Below are positions 12,960 to 25,149 of a stretch of DNA of 64,000 bases, one piece after another; the stretch's first letter is position 1, and every line of letters begins with the position of its first letter. This DNA comes from Pogostemon cablin. Taxonomy: Eukaryota; Streptophyta; Magnoliopsida; Lamiales; Lamiaceae. Under the pieces are notes generated by a model. It was not told the DNA's origin. It did not search any database and saw only the letters and a list, made by a program, of their open reading frames with translations. The translations under genes and the position numbers were made by a program. The stretch covers positions 11,773,117-11,837,116 of the forward strand of contig CM043009.1 in the NCBI GenBank assembly GCA_023678885.1, in the 5' to 3' direction.

Positions 12960-13640
12960 GAGTCGGTGATGGGCGCTGTGGACTGGTGATCGAGGCGATG
13001 AACGGGCAAGGCAGATTCACGGCAATCTGACACCGGCTGACGGAAGGCTTCGTGGCGGATCGGCGGCGTGGACGCGGCTGAAGGATGAGGTCAGTCCGGG
13101 ATGTGCGACTGTGGGTTGGCTAATCTGATGCAAGCTCTGGCAAGTCCACGGCGGGTCCGCTGTGATCTTCTGCGGCGACGGACGATTCAGGCGATGGTGG
13201 TTCCCAGCCAGTCGACTCGACGTTTTCGGTGCGGTCAGAGGCTCCGATTGGCTGTCGACGGTGGCTGCTGGGAGCAAGGGTCTGCGGGTTTTGGGCGGCG
13301 GCGGCAGCATCACCTGATATCGCCGGTTTTGAACTGGGAAGTTGGAGCATCGGTCCACGGCTGGCGGGTGTTATGATCGGCGCTGCCAACAGGCGACGAG
13401 TTCCGGCAGTCTGCGCTGCAACTTGCCGAGTCGTTTGCGACTTCCCTCAGGCTGGAGATGGTTGGTGGCAAGCGAGGCAGCAGCGTCGGATCAGTCGCAA
13501 CGCGCTGGAAGGCGGCTCTATTCCGGCTGATTGATGGCTCGCCCTCCGCTGCTGCAGCGCCCGGCGACAACTGGTGTGGTGGCAGGAAGGAGGCGCGATC
13601 GGTTGCGGCTGGAAGGATTAGGGCAGCATAATGATCTTGC
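12960..13640 (+). other. GC-rich variable block in the leader of copy A
   Basis: About 680 bp with abundant CG dinucleotides (for example GGGCGGCGGCGGCAGC near 13300) inside an AT-rich element. Several short open frames exist on both strands, a by-product of high GC content, and none matches a family I recognise. Copy B has a GC-rich block at the same place (56935-57965) with a different sequence. It may be captured host DNA or a fast-evolving leader; the origin is unknown. Confidence 0.65.
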
Positions 13641-14160
13641 TGGGCCTTTCCTATTTTTTTTAATTTGGTTATGGGCTCTCCTTTGGGCCCATATTTAATT
13701 AAATACAAATGGGCCAATTGGGCCTATTTTTGTTTGATGGGCTGGGCAATTTTTATTGCTGGACTTAACTGCTGCTTGGGCTTGAACTTATAGGCTGCTC
13801 AATTTTTTTTAATTTGGTTTTGGGCTACTGGGCTCAATTTTAATTAAAATTGGTTTTGGGCTGGCAGGTTTAATTATATGGCCCAATTCAGTAATATATT
13901 TTGGGCTGCTCATTAATTTTAATTTAGTTTTGGGCTGTTGGGCCCAATTTTAATTAAAATGGTAATGGGTTGCTAGACAATATGGATTGCTGGATTTAAT
14001 TAATTGTGGGTATTATGTTGGGCCTGATTTAAATATTGGGCTAGACCTTAATACAGAAATTGGCAAGATAAATGGGCTTAATTATTTTAATAATGGGCTG
14101 CTCATTTTATGCTAATAATGTTTGGGTCAGCTGGGCCTATTTAATTGATCCAACATTTTA
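13641..14160 (+). repeat. TGGGC(C/T)-rich degenerate tandem repeat, copy A
   Basis: Repeated phrases such as TTTAATTTGGTTTTGGGCT, GGGCTGCTCA and CAATTTTAATTAAAAT recur at irregular spacing of about 50-110 bp. Copy B has a shorter version at 57985-58220. No coding potential is seen. Confidence 0.7.
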
Positions 14161-15099
14161 TGCAATTAATTAATATTATATAACTGATTAATTGATTTAA
14201 TTGTCAATTATTGTTGTATATGTGTAAGGCATGTTCTATGTGATTTATTTATTTAAATTGCTGTTAATAGAAGCATGTCTTAGTTGTATATTTTATTCTG
14301 GAATATTATATGCATGTTTAAAACCCTCGGAGTTAAATAACTAAGTGGGAGAGGGGATTGGTAATAAATTCCCGCGGCCTCCATTATTGGTTTGTAAGTG
14401 ATGTGAGTAAACTTGCGTGTTGGCATAGGCCTTCCTCCCTAACGGATGAGTTTATTCACGGATCACTGGTACAGACTTCATAAATAATTATTGTTTGTAA
14501 TGTGGCACATAAACTTGCGTGTTGGCATAGGCCTTCCTCCCTAACGGATGAGTTTGTGTGCGGTACACTGGTACAAACTTATAATTGATGATTGTAGGAA
14601 GCTACCCGAGCGCGTGTGTACTTCTCCAACTGTAAGGCACATAAGCTCGCGCAGTGGACTTGGGATCAAATAATGGTGTACACTTAGGTGTAAATAATTA
14701 GTATCCTCCCCAACGGAGTCACTGCTATTATTTGCATGGCTAAAGAGTAACCGACTATTAATTATTTTGTCATAAAGTTAGGTTGACAAATGAAATTAAT
14801 GGGTAAAACCTTCTCTTGTAAATGTTCGGGTTTGTAAACATCCACACTAACGTGGCTTGCAGACTCACGGTGCTTGAGATGTCGGTGAATTTTATTTTAT
14901 ATTGTTTTGAGGGAAACAATATAAAAGGATAAAATTCGAAGTTTTGATCAGTAAATTTAATCGTGATTCTCTGTATTTCGAATAGTTTTAGTCTCACTAA
15001 TTGTTAACTAAAAGAAATTATATTTACTTGTCCAAATTAACTGATTAGAAAAGAATCTTAATTTTGAAATTTACTGCTTAAGAAAATACATGTGTTCTC
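14161..15099 (+). other. Non-coding leader with a duplicated block, copy A
   Basis: About 95-bp blocks near 14403-14500 and 14505-14590 share AACTTGCGTGTTGGCATAGG, CCTTCCTCCCTAACGGATGA and CACTGGTACA. A related piece follows near 14690-14730 (TCCTCCCCAACGGAGTC). The whole stretch aligns with 58230-59160 of copy B. No gag domain can be read here. Confidence 0.7.
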
Positions 15100-15830
15100 T
15101 CAAAGGACGGCTCATGATGCCTATTAAAGTCTTTAGTGAAGAGATGAGAGGATCATAGAAATATGATGAACTCATGTAACTCTTCAGATACTTGAGTAAT
15201 TTAAAAGGCGCAAGATCATGATAGAATTTTATGAATGAATTGGAAAAGCTTGGAGTATAAATTGAAAGGGAAACCTAGATCAATTTTATTCTCCATGTTT
15301 AGCCTTGATGTTTTGAGAAAGTTCTACCTGAAATACTAGAGGATGTATATGGTGGGAGACTTCTGACAAAACATGTGGCAAAGGAAAGCCATTTTCATCA
15401 TAAAGTGAACAAGTTTAATATCTTATTCACTAGTTGTTTAAACATGATTAGTGATGGCATCTATTAACACGAAGTGTGTAGATACTGGAATCACTAAATG
15501 TTTATTACTAAGTGAGGATAAGATAGTTATGACATGGGTAAAACTACGAAGGTAGTGCCTATTGCAGTGGGAGTTATTTATCTATCTTATGATAGGAATA
15601 AACGATTGATTATGAGAAATTGTCTTTACGTACGTTTCATAGAAAGAATTTAATTTCGGTTTCTATGCATTAACGGATGGATACTTCATTTCATTTAAAT
15701 GACATGGTCATAGAAATGAGGAATGAGGCTATAATCCGTTAAAGTACATTGGTGGATAATTTGGATACTCTTGAATCATGCACATCCCACAGATGCAATA
15801 AATAGTAATTAAATAATGCATCTTCTAATA
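15100..15830 (+). pseudogene. Decayed gag/protease region, copy A
   Basis: Only fragments are legible. GAATTGGAAAAGCTTGGAG at 15237-15255 reads like a copia Gag stretch (ELEKLG) with a stop soon after. AGAAATTGTCTTTACGTACG near 15618 reads RNCLYVR, a phrase typical of the protease/integrase boundary. No CCHC zinc knuckle and no intact Asp-Thr-Gly protease site could be found. The order matches copy B at 59170-59900. Confidence 0.55.
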
Positions 15831-16460
15831 TTAGTAAGAGAAAGGAACCTTCGGAAATGAACTAAACATACATTTGGCGTCTATGACTAATTCATTTTAC
15901 TTGAGTAGGATTCAAAAGTTGATAGCCGATAGACCGTAAGGTTTATCTGAAGTGGAAACTATCGGACTTGCGAGTCGTGCTTGGAAGTAAAATTGATTAA
16001 CTGCCTTTTCAAGGCTGTGGGGTGTAGAGCCAAAGATATATATGTTGGAATTAGTTCATTCTGATTCAAGCGAACCTAACAATATCCAGGCGAGAGGTGG
16101 TTATGAATATTCAAAGATTATTCTGGGAACCAATATATTTATATGATGCACTACATGTCTAAGTTCTTGGATTAATTCAAGAATTGTAAGGCTGGTACAG
16201 TGAGCGTCATGGAAAATATATCATATCATTACGACCCAATCGTGATGATGAAAACCTCTTGGGATAGTTAGGAGCTAATAATCAGAAGTTGAGATTAAAT
16301 CTCAAGTTGACTACACCGGGCATGCCCCAGCTGAATGGTGTGGTGGGTAGAAGGTATAAGGCTCTTATGGTTATGATTAGATAGATGATGGATTATTTGG
16401 AATAATTAAATTCATTTTGTGGATATGCCCTAGATACAGTAATTCGTGAAATGTTTGTCT
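15831..16460 (+). pseudogene. Decayed copia integrase, copy A
   Basis: Integrase lies upstream of RT, which defines the Ty1/copia order. A GAG-pre-integrase-like stretch spans about 15870-16060. Near 16310-16348 the sequence reads TPGMPQLNGVVG, and the residue at the position of the catalytic Glu that follows the NGV motif in copia integrases is Gly (GGT, 16346-16348). Further on, FCGYALDTV is legible near 16410-16440. Stops and frameshifts occur throughout, so no active enzyme is possible. Confidence 0.7.
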
Positions 16461-16980
16461 GTATATGGGATATTCTAGAAAAATGGATAGTGATTTATTT
16501 AGTCCAAAAGATCGAAGGATAATTGTTAACTCAATAACTAGATTTTTGGAAAAGGACTATGTAATAAATCACAAACCCATGTATAAGTTGTTCTAAAGGT
16601 AGTGAGAGGAAAACACTAAGTATAAGTACCAAGTGTACAAGAGGATATACCACAAGGTAAACTGCAACGCGTGTCACGTCTGATACACAATTACATGTAG
16701 TGCCTTGTCGTAGTGGGAGTGTTGTATGACAACCCATAAATATATGTTTTGGGAGAGTCGTAAGACTGAATCCCTAGTGAACATGGTATTGTCCCACGGA
16801 TACGACGTAGCACTACAAGATTAAAATGCGGAATTTTAGTAAGTTGCAATGTATGTTGAAATAGAATCTACAGATTCTATATTAAATTTGGGAACTTGTA
16901 TGACCACTAAATGGTGTAAAAGCCATTGCAAGGGTCAAAGGAAATAAAAGAGGATCATATGGAAAGGTGAAAACCTTGGA
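16461..16980 (+). pseudogene. Decayed pol linker between integrase and RT, copy A
   Basis: This stretch aligns with 60560-61100 of copy B and contains stops in every frame. Scattered phrases suggest the integrase C-terminus and the spacer ahead of RT. No domain can be assigned. Confidence 0.5.
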
Positions 16981-17600
16981 AGCAAAGCTTGTTGCGAAAA
17001 AGTGTACTCAGAAAGAAATGGTTCGATTATGAGGGAACATATTCGCTGGTAGCTATGCTTATGTTGATCCGGATTCTTTTATTTATTGCTGCTCATATTG
17101 AATTATGAGGAACAGCAAATAGATGTCAAGACAGTTTTCCTGATTGGAAGTCTTGAGGAAAACATCTATGTGAAGCAACCAGAGTGATTCATTGCAAAGT
17201 ACTAATAGCATTTTGATAGTAAGCTTAAAAATGTCCAGCGATGGACTAAAGCAAGCTTTGAGATCGTGAAGCATCTGTTTTGATTAGGTAATCCAGTGGC
17301 ACGGATTTAAATCAATCAACGGATGTATCTTGTGTATTGTAAAGAGTGACGAAAACGTGGTGGTGTTTCTTGTACTATAAGTAGATAGTATCTTGCTCAT
17401 TGGAGACAATGAAAGAGTATTATCGGCCGTATGGGTACGGTTAATAAAGCGGTAGAGATGAAGGACTTAAGAAAGGCAAAATATATCCTTTTAATCACGG
17501 TAATACGGATCACAAGAAAGGATATTATGCTTATCTCAAGTTTCATAAAATGATACAGTCCATACTCGTTTAGCATGTAAATTTATCTAAGTGAATGTGT
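16981..17600 (+). pseudogene. Decayed copia reverse transcriptase, copy A
   Basis: At 17122-17184 the frame reads DVKTVFLIG and LEENIYVKQPE, followed near 17240 by a GLKQA-like phrase, all copia RT hallmarks. The active-site block at 17378-17404 reads stop-VDSILLIG, so the second catalytic Asp is Ser (AGT, 17387-17389) and the preceding Tyr codon is TAA. Copy B has the same Asp-to-Ser change, so that lesion predates their separation. Confidence 0.75.
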
Positions 17601-18350
17601 CTTTGAGACACAAGAAGAAGATAAAGAGGATGAAAGCGGTTCCTTATGCTTCGGCGAATAAGGAAGCTTAATCTAAGGAATGCTATGAACGATATTGGAT
17701 ATCTGTTTTGCTGGATGCATGAACAGTGAGTATCAACGTAACCTGGAACAAGAATGATGAACTGTAGTAAGACATATATAAAGTGCCTGAGAAGGACTGG
17801 AAATTATATGTGGATTTACTAAACAGATTCATTGCTTCTTGTGGATTACGTAGATTCAGATTTTTTAGTCAGATTGGACGACAGTAAATTCTCCTTAAAG
17901 GTTATGTGTTTAATCTTAGGAAGTAGATTCATAATGTGGAGGAGTGTTATATAGAAATATATTTCAGACTCCGGACTCCATCATGGAAAGATGATGAATT
18001 GGAGCCTATGAGGCAGCCAAAGTATCTATATGACTCTAGAGACTTCATGATGGACTTTGAAGTGTTTCTAAGTTTGCCCAAGGTAATCACAATTTACATT
18101 GATGATATTGGTGCAGTTGCAAACTTGAAGAAATCACAAGTCCATAAGGCAATTAAACACATGGAGCGCGAGTACCACCTGTTACGAGAAATCGTATGAT
18201 GAGGGGAAGGTTGTTGTCGCCTAGATTGCATCGGATGATGACCTAGTAATCCATTTACAAGGACCTTAAGGCGAGAGCTTTTAATGGTCGTGTAAGTAGG
18301 AGTAGGAATCAGATGTATAGCAGAAGACATGACAGCATAGTCTTTTAGTA
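17601..18350 (+). pseudogene. Decayed copia RNase H, copy A
   Basis: The 87-residue open frame at 17936-18199 ends in GAVANLKKSQVHKAIKHME and YHLLREIV, which is the C-terminal part of a copia RNase H. After its stop, the family's last residues are still legible out of frame to about 18290 (IASDD, then an FTRTL-like phrase). The upstream half is scrambled by stops. It would remove RNA from RNA/DNA hybrids if intact. The polypurine tract follows within 70 bp. Confidence 0.75.
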
Positions 18351-18351
18351 T

Positions 18352-18361
18352 AAGTGGGAGA
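18352..18361 (+). other. Polypurine tract, copia-type copy A
   Basis: AAGTGGGAGA lies just before the 3' LTR TG at 18363, in the position used to prime plus-strand DNA. Copy B has AAGTAGGAGA at 62474-62483. Confidence 0.88.
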
Positions 18362-18362
18362 T

Positions 18363-19560
18363 TGTTGGATTGTATACTAAAAGTCTAGCTTTAGTATGAA
18401 CAATGTTATAACAATGTTCGATATGAGAATCATTGATCAAATGATTGCATCTTATAATTTATTTTATATGCATGATGCAATAGTCCATTTACTTTATACT
18501 GTAGCTAATATGTTGTGCGACAACACGCGGAAGATCATATTATCGGTTTCCTTATAAAGTATAAACAGATGCTCACAACTGAGATAGACGGGGACTCTCT
18601 ATCGGTATGGTTGTAGTGTGGTTTGGTATTAGCTTGTCTTGGCTATAGAATCACATTAGTGCACTTGTGTGTATTGAGTAGGACCGCCTGAGATCGTTCT
18701 TCTTATACTGACTATATAGTAGAACTTGATCTCTGTTATTATGGAAGTTCGTGCTCTTAATCCCTATACAATAACCTCGACACGTAGGGCAGTATGTATT
18801 TCTTTGATTCATCAATGGGTGAGATTTATAAGTATTAAATCAACAAACTCGGTGAGTTGGGAAGTAGTGTTGTATCTATGGTGTGCTGTTGATTGTAGAA
18901 GGAATCCATGTCCGTCATAGGTTGATGATGTCCCCTTGAGGAGCTCATAAGGTTTATCATGTAAATCTTGCAAGTGGATTAATTTCCGGCATGATAAAAA
19001 GGTTGAGTGGTACTACTCTCGGACGAGATATTAATTAATTAGAGTTGTCAGTAACTTAATTAATTAATGGACATTGAATATCTTAAACATGGGGAGACTA
19101 TCGGGCTTATAATAAGAAGGAGCCCAGAACATAATTTGGGATTGGATGGGTAGTGCAATAATAATATTTTAGTGGACTATATTATTATTATTGGATTTAA
19201 TTAAAAGCTTTGGGCTAAGGTTAATTAAATTCAATTGAGGCCCAGCCCAATTTCTCCTCCTGGTCCCTGCAGTAGCCCTTATAAATAAGTTATCTCAGTT
19301 CCTGTTAACCCTAAGTCAGTGCTTCATTTGACAGTTAGAAAGAACATGAGCAGATTGAGAGAATCCTGCGGATTGTTGCCCACACAACAGCAGGATTCAA
19401 CTTGGGACATACTGCAGAAGAATGAGAGGTGGTTCTCTGCAACGGATCAACCTCTACATCAACCCAGAAGTACGGTAAACAAGATTTAATTGCTTCCGCT
19501 GTTTATTGTTTGCCTGTTTACTAACGATCACGTTTGAGCCACAAGATCCAATTGCCAACA
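18363..19560 (+). repeat. 3' LTR, copia-type copy A
   Basis: 1198 bp, with the same ends as the 5' LTR. It differs from 11390-12591 at about 10 substitutions and lacks CTTG of the 5' LTR's CTAAGCTTGG phrase. A TATA box is conserved at 19280-19287. It is followed directly by CTACC and then satellite. Confidence 0.95.
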
Positions 19561-22500
19561 CTACCGACCCACATATCATCGATAGATCGCCCTATTTTAT
19601 CATGTTTATTTTCCAAATGTCCTCCTTTGCCATTTCTAGATTAGTCGAATAAGAGTTCCATAGTGGTGTTGGTCAGTTAACGAGATTACTTTTTATTGCA
19701 TCTATTTTCTAAATATCCCCCTTTGCAGTTTCCAGATTAATCGGGTATGGGTTCCACAGTAAGGTCAGTCGGTTGGTCAGTTTATAGTTTCAACATTTAA
19801 CAACCCACATATCATCGATCGATCGTCCTATATATTTGATGATGAGATTATTTTTTAACACGTCTATTTTCCAATGGTTTCTCTTTACTATTTCTAGATC
19901 AGTTGGTAGGAGTTCCACAGTACGGTCGGTCGGTTTTTCAGTTAGGTGGTCGGTTAATAGTTCCAACCTCTATCGACCCACATGTCATCAACCGATCGCC
20001 CTATAAACATAATAATGATTAATTTTAATGCGTTTATTTTCTAAAGATCTCTCTCAGCTATTTCTAGATCAGTCGGGTAGCAATTCTACATTAGGGTTGG
20101 TCATTTGGTCGGTCTGGTGTTCGGTTAATAGTTTCAATTTCTACCGACACACATATTATCGATCGATCGCCTTGTAAACTTGATAATGAGATTACATTTT
20201 ATCGCGACTATTTTCAAAAGTCTCCCTTTGCTATTTCTAAATCAGTCAGGTAGGAGTTATACTATTTTTCCAAAGGTCCCTCTTTGCTATTTACAGATCA
20301 GTCGGGTATGAGTTCCACAGTAGGGTTGGTCGGTTGGTCCGCCTGGTGGTCGATTAATAGTTCCAATGTCTACTGACCTACATATCATCAACTATCACCT
20401 TGTAAACTTGATAGTGATGTTTCTTTTTATCACGTCTATTTTCCGAAGGTCCCCCTTTGCTTTTTCTCGATTTGTCGGCTAAGAGTTCTACAGTAGAATT
20501 GGTCGATTGGTCGATCTGGTGGTTGATTAATAGTTCCAATGTCAATCGACCCACATATCATCGACCGATTGCCCTATAAACTTGATAATGAGATTACATT
20601 TTATCTCGTCTATTTTTAAAAGGCCCCCCTTTGCAATTTCTAGATCAATTGGGTAGGAGTTCTACAGTTTTACCAAAGGTCTCCCTTTGCTATTTCTAGA
20701 TCTATCGGGTAGGAGTTCCACAGTAGGCTTGGTCGGTTGGTCGGTCCGATTGTCGATTAATAGTTCTAATATCTACGGATCAACATATTATCGACTGATC
20801 GCCTTGTAAACTTGATAGTGAGATTACTTTTTATCACGTAGGTCCCCCATAGCTATTTTTCGATTTGTCGGGTAGGAGTTCAACAGTATGGTTGATCCTT
20901 TGGTTGACCTGGTGGTCTGTTAATAGTTCTAATTTCTACCAATGAACATATCATTGACCGATCGCCCTGTAAACTTTATAATGAGATTACTTTTTATCGC
21001 GTCTGTTTTCCAAATGCCCTCCTTTTCTATTTCTAGATCAGTCGAATAAGAGTTCTACAATAGTGTTGGTCAGTTAACAAGATTATTTTTTATCGCTTCT
21101 ATTTTTCAAAGGACACCCTTTGTTGTTTCAAGATCAGTCGGGTAGGAGTTCCACAGTAAGGTCAGTCGGTCGGTCATTTGGGTGGTCGGTTACTAGTTCC
21201 AACATTTATCGACCGACATATCATTGACCAATCGCCCTATATACTTGGTAATGAGATTATTTTTTAACACGTCTATTTTCCAAAGTTCTCTCTTTACTAT
21301 TTCTAGATCAGTTGGGTAGGAGTTCCACAGTAAGATCGGTCGATTAGTCAGTTACGTGGTCGGTTAAAAGTTCAAACCTCTAACCACCCATAATTTATCA
21401 ATCGATTGTCCTGTAAATGTGATAATGAGAGTAATTTTTATCGCGTCTATTTTTCAAAGGTCTCCCTCAGCTATTTCTTGATTAGTCGGGTAGCAATTGT
21501 ACAGCAGGATTGGTCATTTGGTCGATCAGGTGGTCGATTAATAGTTCTAATTTCTATAGACCCACATATCATCGATCGATCACCTAGTAACCTTGATAAT
21601 GAGATTATATTTTATCGCGTCTATTTTTTAAAGGGCACCCAATGCTATTTCTAAATCAGAAGGGCAGGAGTTATACAATTTTTCCAAAGGTCCTTTTTTG
21701 CTATTTACAGATCATTATTCGTGTAGGAGTTCCACAGTAGGGTTGATCGGTTGGTCAATCTGGTGGTCGGTTAAAAGTTCTAATATCTACTGACCCACAT
21801 ATCATCAATCGATCACCCTATAAACTTGACAATGAGATTACATTTTATCGCGTCTACTTTTCAAAGGTCTTCCTTTGCTATTTATAGATTAGTGGGGTAG
21901 GAGTTCTACGGTTATTCCAAAGGTCATCCATTGCTATTTCTAGATCAGTCGGGTAGGAGCTCCACAGTTGGTTGGTTTGGTGGTCGGTTAATAGATCCAA
22001 TGTCTACCGATCCAGATATCATCAATCGATCGCCTTAAAACTTGATAGTGAAATTATTTTTATCACGTCTATTTTCCAAAGATCCCCCTTTACTATTTTT
22101 AGATCAGTCGGGCAGGAGTTCTACAGTAGGGTTGATCGATTAGTTGATTTGGTGGTTGGTTAATAGTTTCAATATCTACCGATCAACATATCATTGACCG
22201 ATTACCCTGTAAACTTAATAATGAGATTACTTTTTATTGCGTCTATTTTTCAAAGGTCACCCATTGCTATTTATAGATCTGTCGGGTAGGAGTTCTATAG
22301 TAGGGTTGGTCGGTGTGGTGGTAGGTTTGTAGTTCTAATGTCTATCGACCCACATATCATCGATCGATCGCCTTGTAAACTTGATAATGTGATTAATTTT
22401 TATCACGTTATTATTTCAAAGGTCCCCCTTTACTATTTCTAGATTAGTCGGGTAGGAGTTCTTCAGTAGGGTTTGTTGGTTGGTCGGTCAGGTGGTCGGT

Positions 22501-25149
22501 TAACATTTCCAATGCCTACCGACCCATATATCATCGACCGATTACCCTGTAAACTTGATAATGAGATTACTTTTTATCGTGTCTATTTTCCAATATCTTT
22601 CTTTACTATTTCTAGATCAGTCGAATAAGAGTTCTATAGTAGTGTTAGTTGGTTAACGAGATTTCTTTTTATCGGATCTATTTTTCAAAGGTCAGTCGAT
22701 TAGTCGGTCAACTGATTGGTTAATAGTTTCAACATTTACCAACCCACCTATCATTGATCGATATCCTATATACTTGGTAATGAGATTATTTTTAAATGCG
22801 TCTATTTACCAAAGGTCTCCCATAACTATATCTAGATCAGTCGGGTAGGAGTTCCACCGTACTGTCTGTCGGTTGGTCAGTTAGGTTGTCAGTTAATAAT
22901 TCCAATCTATAACAACACACATATCATCGATCGATCACCCTGTCAACGTGATAATGGGATCAATTTTTAATGCGTCTACTTTCCAAAGGTCTCCCCCAGT
23001 TATTTCTAGATCAGTTGGGTAGTAATTCTACTGTAGGGTTGGTCATTTGGTCGGTCTGGTGGTTGGTTAATAGTTCGAATTTCTAACGATCCAGATATAA
23101 TCGACCGATGGCCCGGTAAACTTGATAATAAGATTATATTTTATCGCGTCTAATTTTCAAAGGTCTCTCTTTGCTATTTCTAAATCAGTCGGGTAGAAGT
23201 TATACAGTTTTTCAAAGGTCCCTCTTTGCTATTTACAGACCAGTCAGGTAGGAGTTCCATAGTAGGGTTGGTCGGTTGATTTGTCTGGTGGTTGGTTAAT
23301 AGTTCCAATATCTGCCGACCCACAAATCATCGCCTGATCACCTTGTAAACATCAATTTTTAAAGGTGCCCAATTGTTATTTCTCGATCAGTTGGGTAGGA
23401 GTTCTATAGTAGGGTTGGTCGGTTGGTCAATCTGGTGGTCGGTTAAAAGTTCCAATGTCTACGGACCAACATATCATCGACCGATTGCCATGTAAATTTG
23501 ATAATGAGATTACTTTTTATTGAATCTGTTTTCCAGAGGTCACCCATTGTTATTTCTAGATCTGTCGGATAGGAGTTCTACAATAGGGTTGGTCGGTCTT
23601 GTGGTAGATTAATAGTTCCAATGTCTACCGACCCACATATCATCAATCGAATGCCATGTAAACATGATAATGAGATTAAATTTTATCATGTCTATTTTCC
23701 TAAAGTCCCCGTTTACTATTTCTAGATCAGTCAGGTAGGAGTTCTACGGTAGGGTTCATCTGTTCGTCGGTCTAGTGATCGGTTAACAGTTCTAATTTCT
23801 ACCAACCCACATATCATCGACCGATTGCCATGTAAACTTGATAATGAGATTAATTTTTGTCGCGTATATTTTTTAAATGTTCTCCTTTGCTATTTCTAGA
23901 TCAGTCGAATAAGTGTTCTATAATAGTGTTGGTCGGTTAACAAGATTAGTTTTTATCGTATCTATTTTCCAAAGGCTCCCTTTGCTGTTTCTAAATCAGT
24001 CGTGTCACAGTTTCACAGTAAGGTCAGTTGGTTGGTCGGTCAGGAGGTCGATTAATAGTTCCAACATCTACCAACTCACATATCATCAATTTATCGCTCT
24101 ATATACTTGATAATGAGATTATTTTTTAACGTGTCTATTTTCTAAAGGTCTCCTTTACTATTTCTAAATCAGTCAGGTAAGAGTTCCACTGTACGGTCGG
24201 TGGGTTACTTAGTTAGGTTGTTGGTAAATAGTCCCAACCTCTACTGACCCACATATCATCGGCCGATCGCCCCGTAAATGTGATAATGATATTAATTTTA
24301 ACGCGACAATTTTCTAAAGGTCTCCCTCAGCTATTTCTTGGTCATTTGGTAGGTCTGGTGGTCTGTTTATCGCGTTTATTTTTCGAAGGTCTCCCTTTGC
24401 TATTTCTAGATCAGTCGGGTAGGAGTTCTACAATTTTTCCCAAAGGTCCCCTTTTGCTATTTCCAAAGCAGTCGGGTAGGAGTTCCACAGTAGGGTTGGT
24501 CGGTTGATCAGTCTGGTAGTTAGTTAATAGTTTTAATGTCTACTGACCCACATATCATCGACTTATTGCCCTTTAAACAAGATAATAAAATTACTCTTTG
24601 TCACGACTATTTTCCAAAGGTCTTCCTTTGCTATTTCTAGATTAGTTGGGTAGGAGTTCTACATCAGAGTTGGTCAGTTTACGAGATTACTTTTTATCGT
24701 GTCTATTTTTCAATAATCTCCCATTGCTATTTCTAGATCAGTCGGGTAGGCTTCCAATGTAGGGTCGGTCGGTTGGTTGGTCAAGTGGTCATTAATAGTT
24801 CCAACGTCTACTGATCCATGTATCATCGACCAATCACCTTGTAAACTTGATTAAGAGATTTATTTTTAACGCGTCTATTTTCAAAAGGCCCCCTTTGCTA
24901 TTTCTAGATCAGTCGAGTAAGTTCCATAGTAGGGTCCAGTCAGTTGATCGGTCAGGTGGTCGATTAATAGTTCCAACATCTACCATCCCACATATCATCA
25001 ACAGATTGCTCTGTAAAATTGATAATGAGATTAATTTTTAAATTATTTATTTTTCAAAGGTCTTCTTCTGCTATTTCCAGATCAGTCGAGTAGTAATTCT
25101 ACAGTAGGATTGGTAGGTTGATCGGTCTGGTGGTCGGTTAATAGTTCCT
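19561..25149 (+). repeat. 174-bp satellite array, block 2
   Basis: Continues the block-1 array after the copia insertion and begins with the second target-duplication copy (19561-19565). It has the same monomer, orientation and deletion classes: 56-bp types near 20260, 20665, 21680, 23205 and 24430; 96-bp types near 19678, 21070, 22660, 23935 and 24675. A variant monomer with GGTCATTTGGTC recurs near 20101, 21506, 23041 and 24346, giving a higher-order spacing of 1.3-1.5 kb. The array stops abruptly at AATAGTTCC. Confidence 0.95.

Larger units (their letters stand above)
11390..19560 (+). mobile_element. Copia-type LTR retrotransposon, copy A, non-autonomous
   Basis: An 8.17-kb element inserted in the satellite. 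It has LTRs of 1202 and 1198 bp with TGTTGG...CCAACA ends, an initiator-Met primer site after the 5' LTR, a polypurine tract before the 3' LTR and a 5-bp target duplication. Decayed gag, protease, integrase, RT and RNase H follow in Ty1/copia order (integrase before RT). By eye the LTRs differ at 10 substitutions plus one 4-bp indel (about 0.8%), so the insertion is fairly recent although the genes are dead. The same family recurs at 55539-63681 and as fragments at 32637-34523 and 39557-39982. Confidence 0.94.

Noticed and set aside
13017..13717. Overlapping 60-135-codon frames on both strands in the GC-rich block
   Set aside because: High GC content lowers stop frequency in all frames; no recognisable domain, and copy B has unrelated frames.
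5467..25149. Centromeric satellite
   Set aside because: The 174-bp length would fit, but monomers are diverged and heavily interrupted and nothing in the sequence shows centromere function. Chromatin data would be needed.
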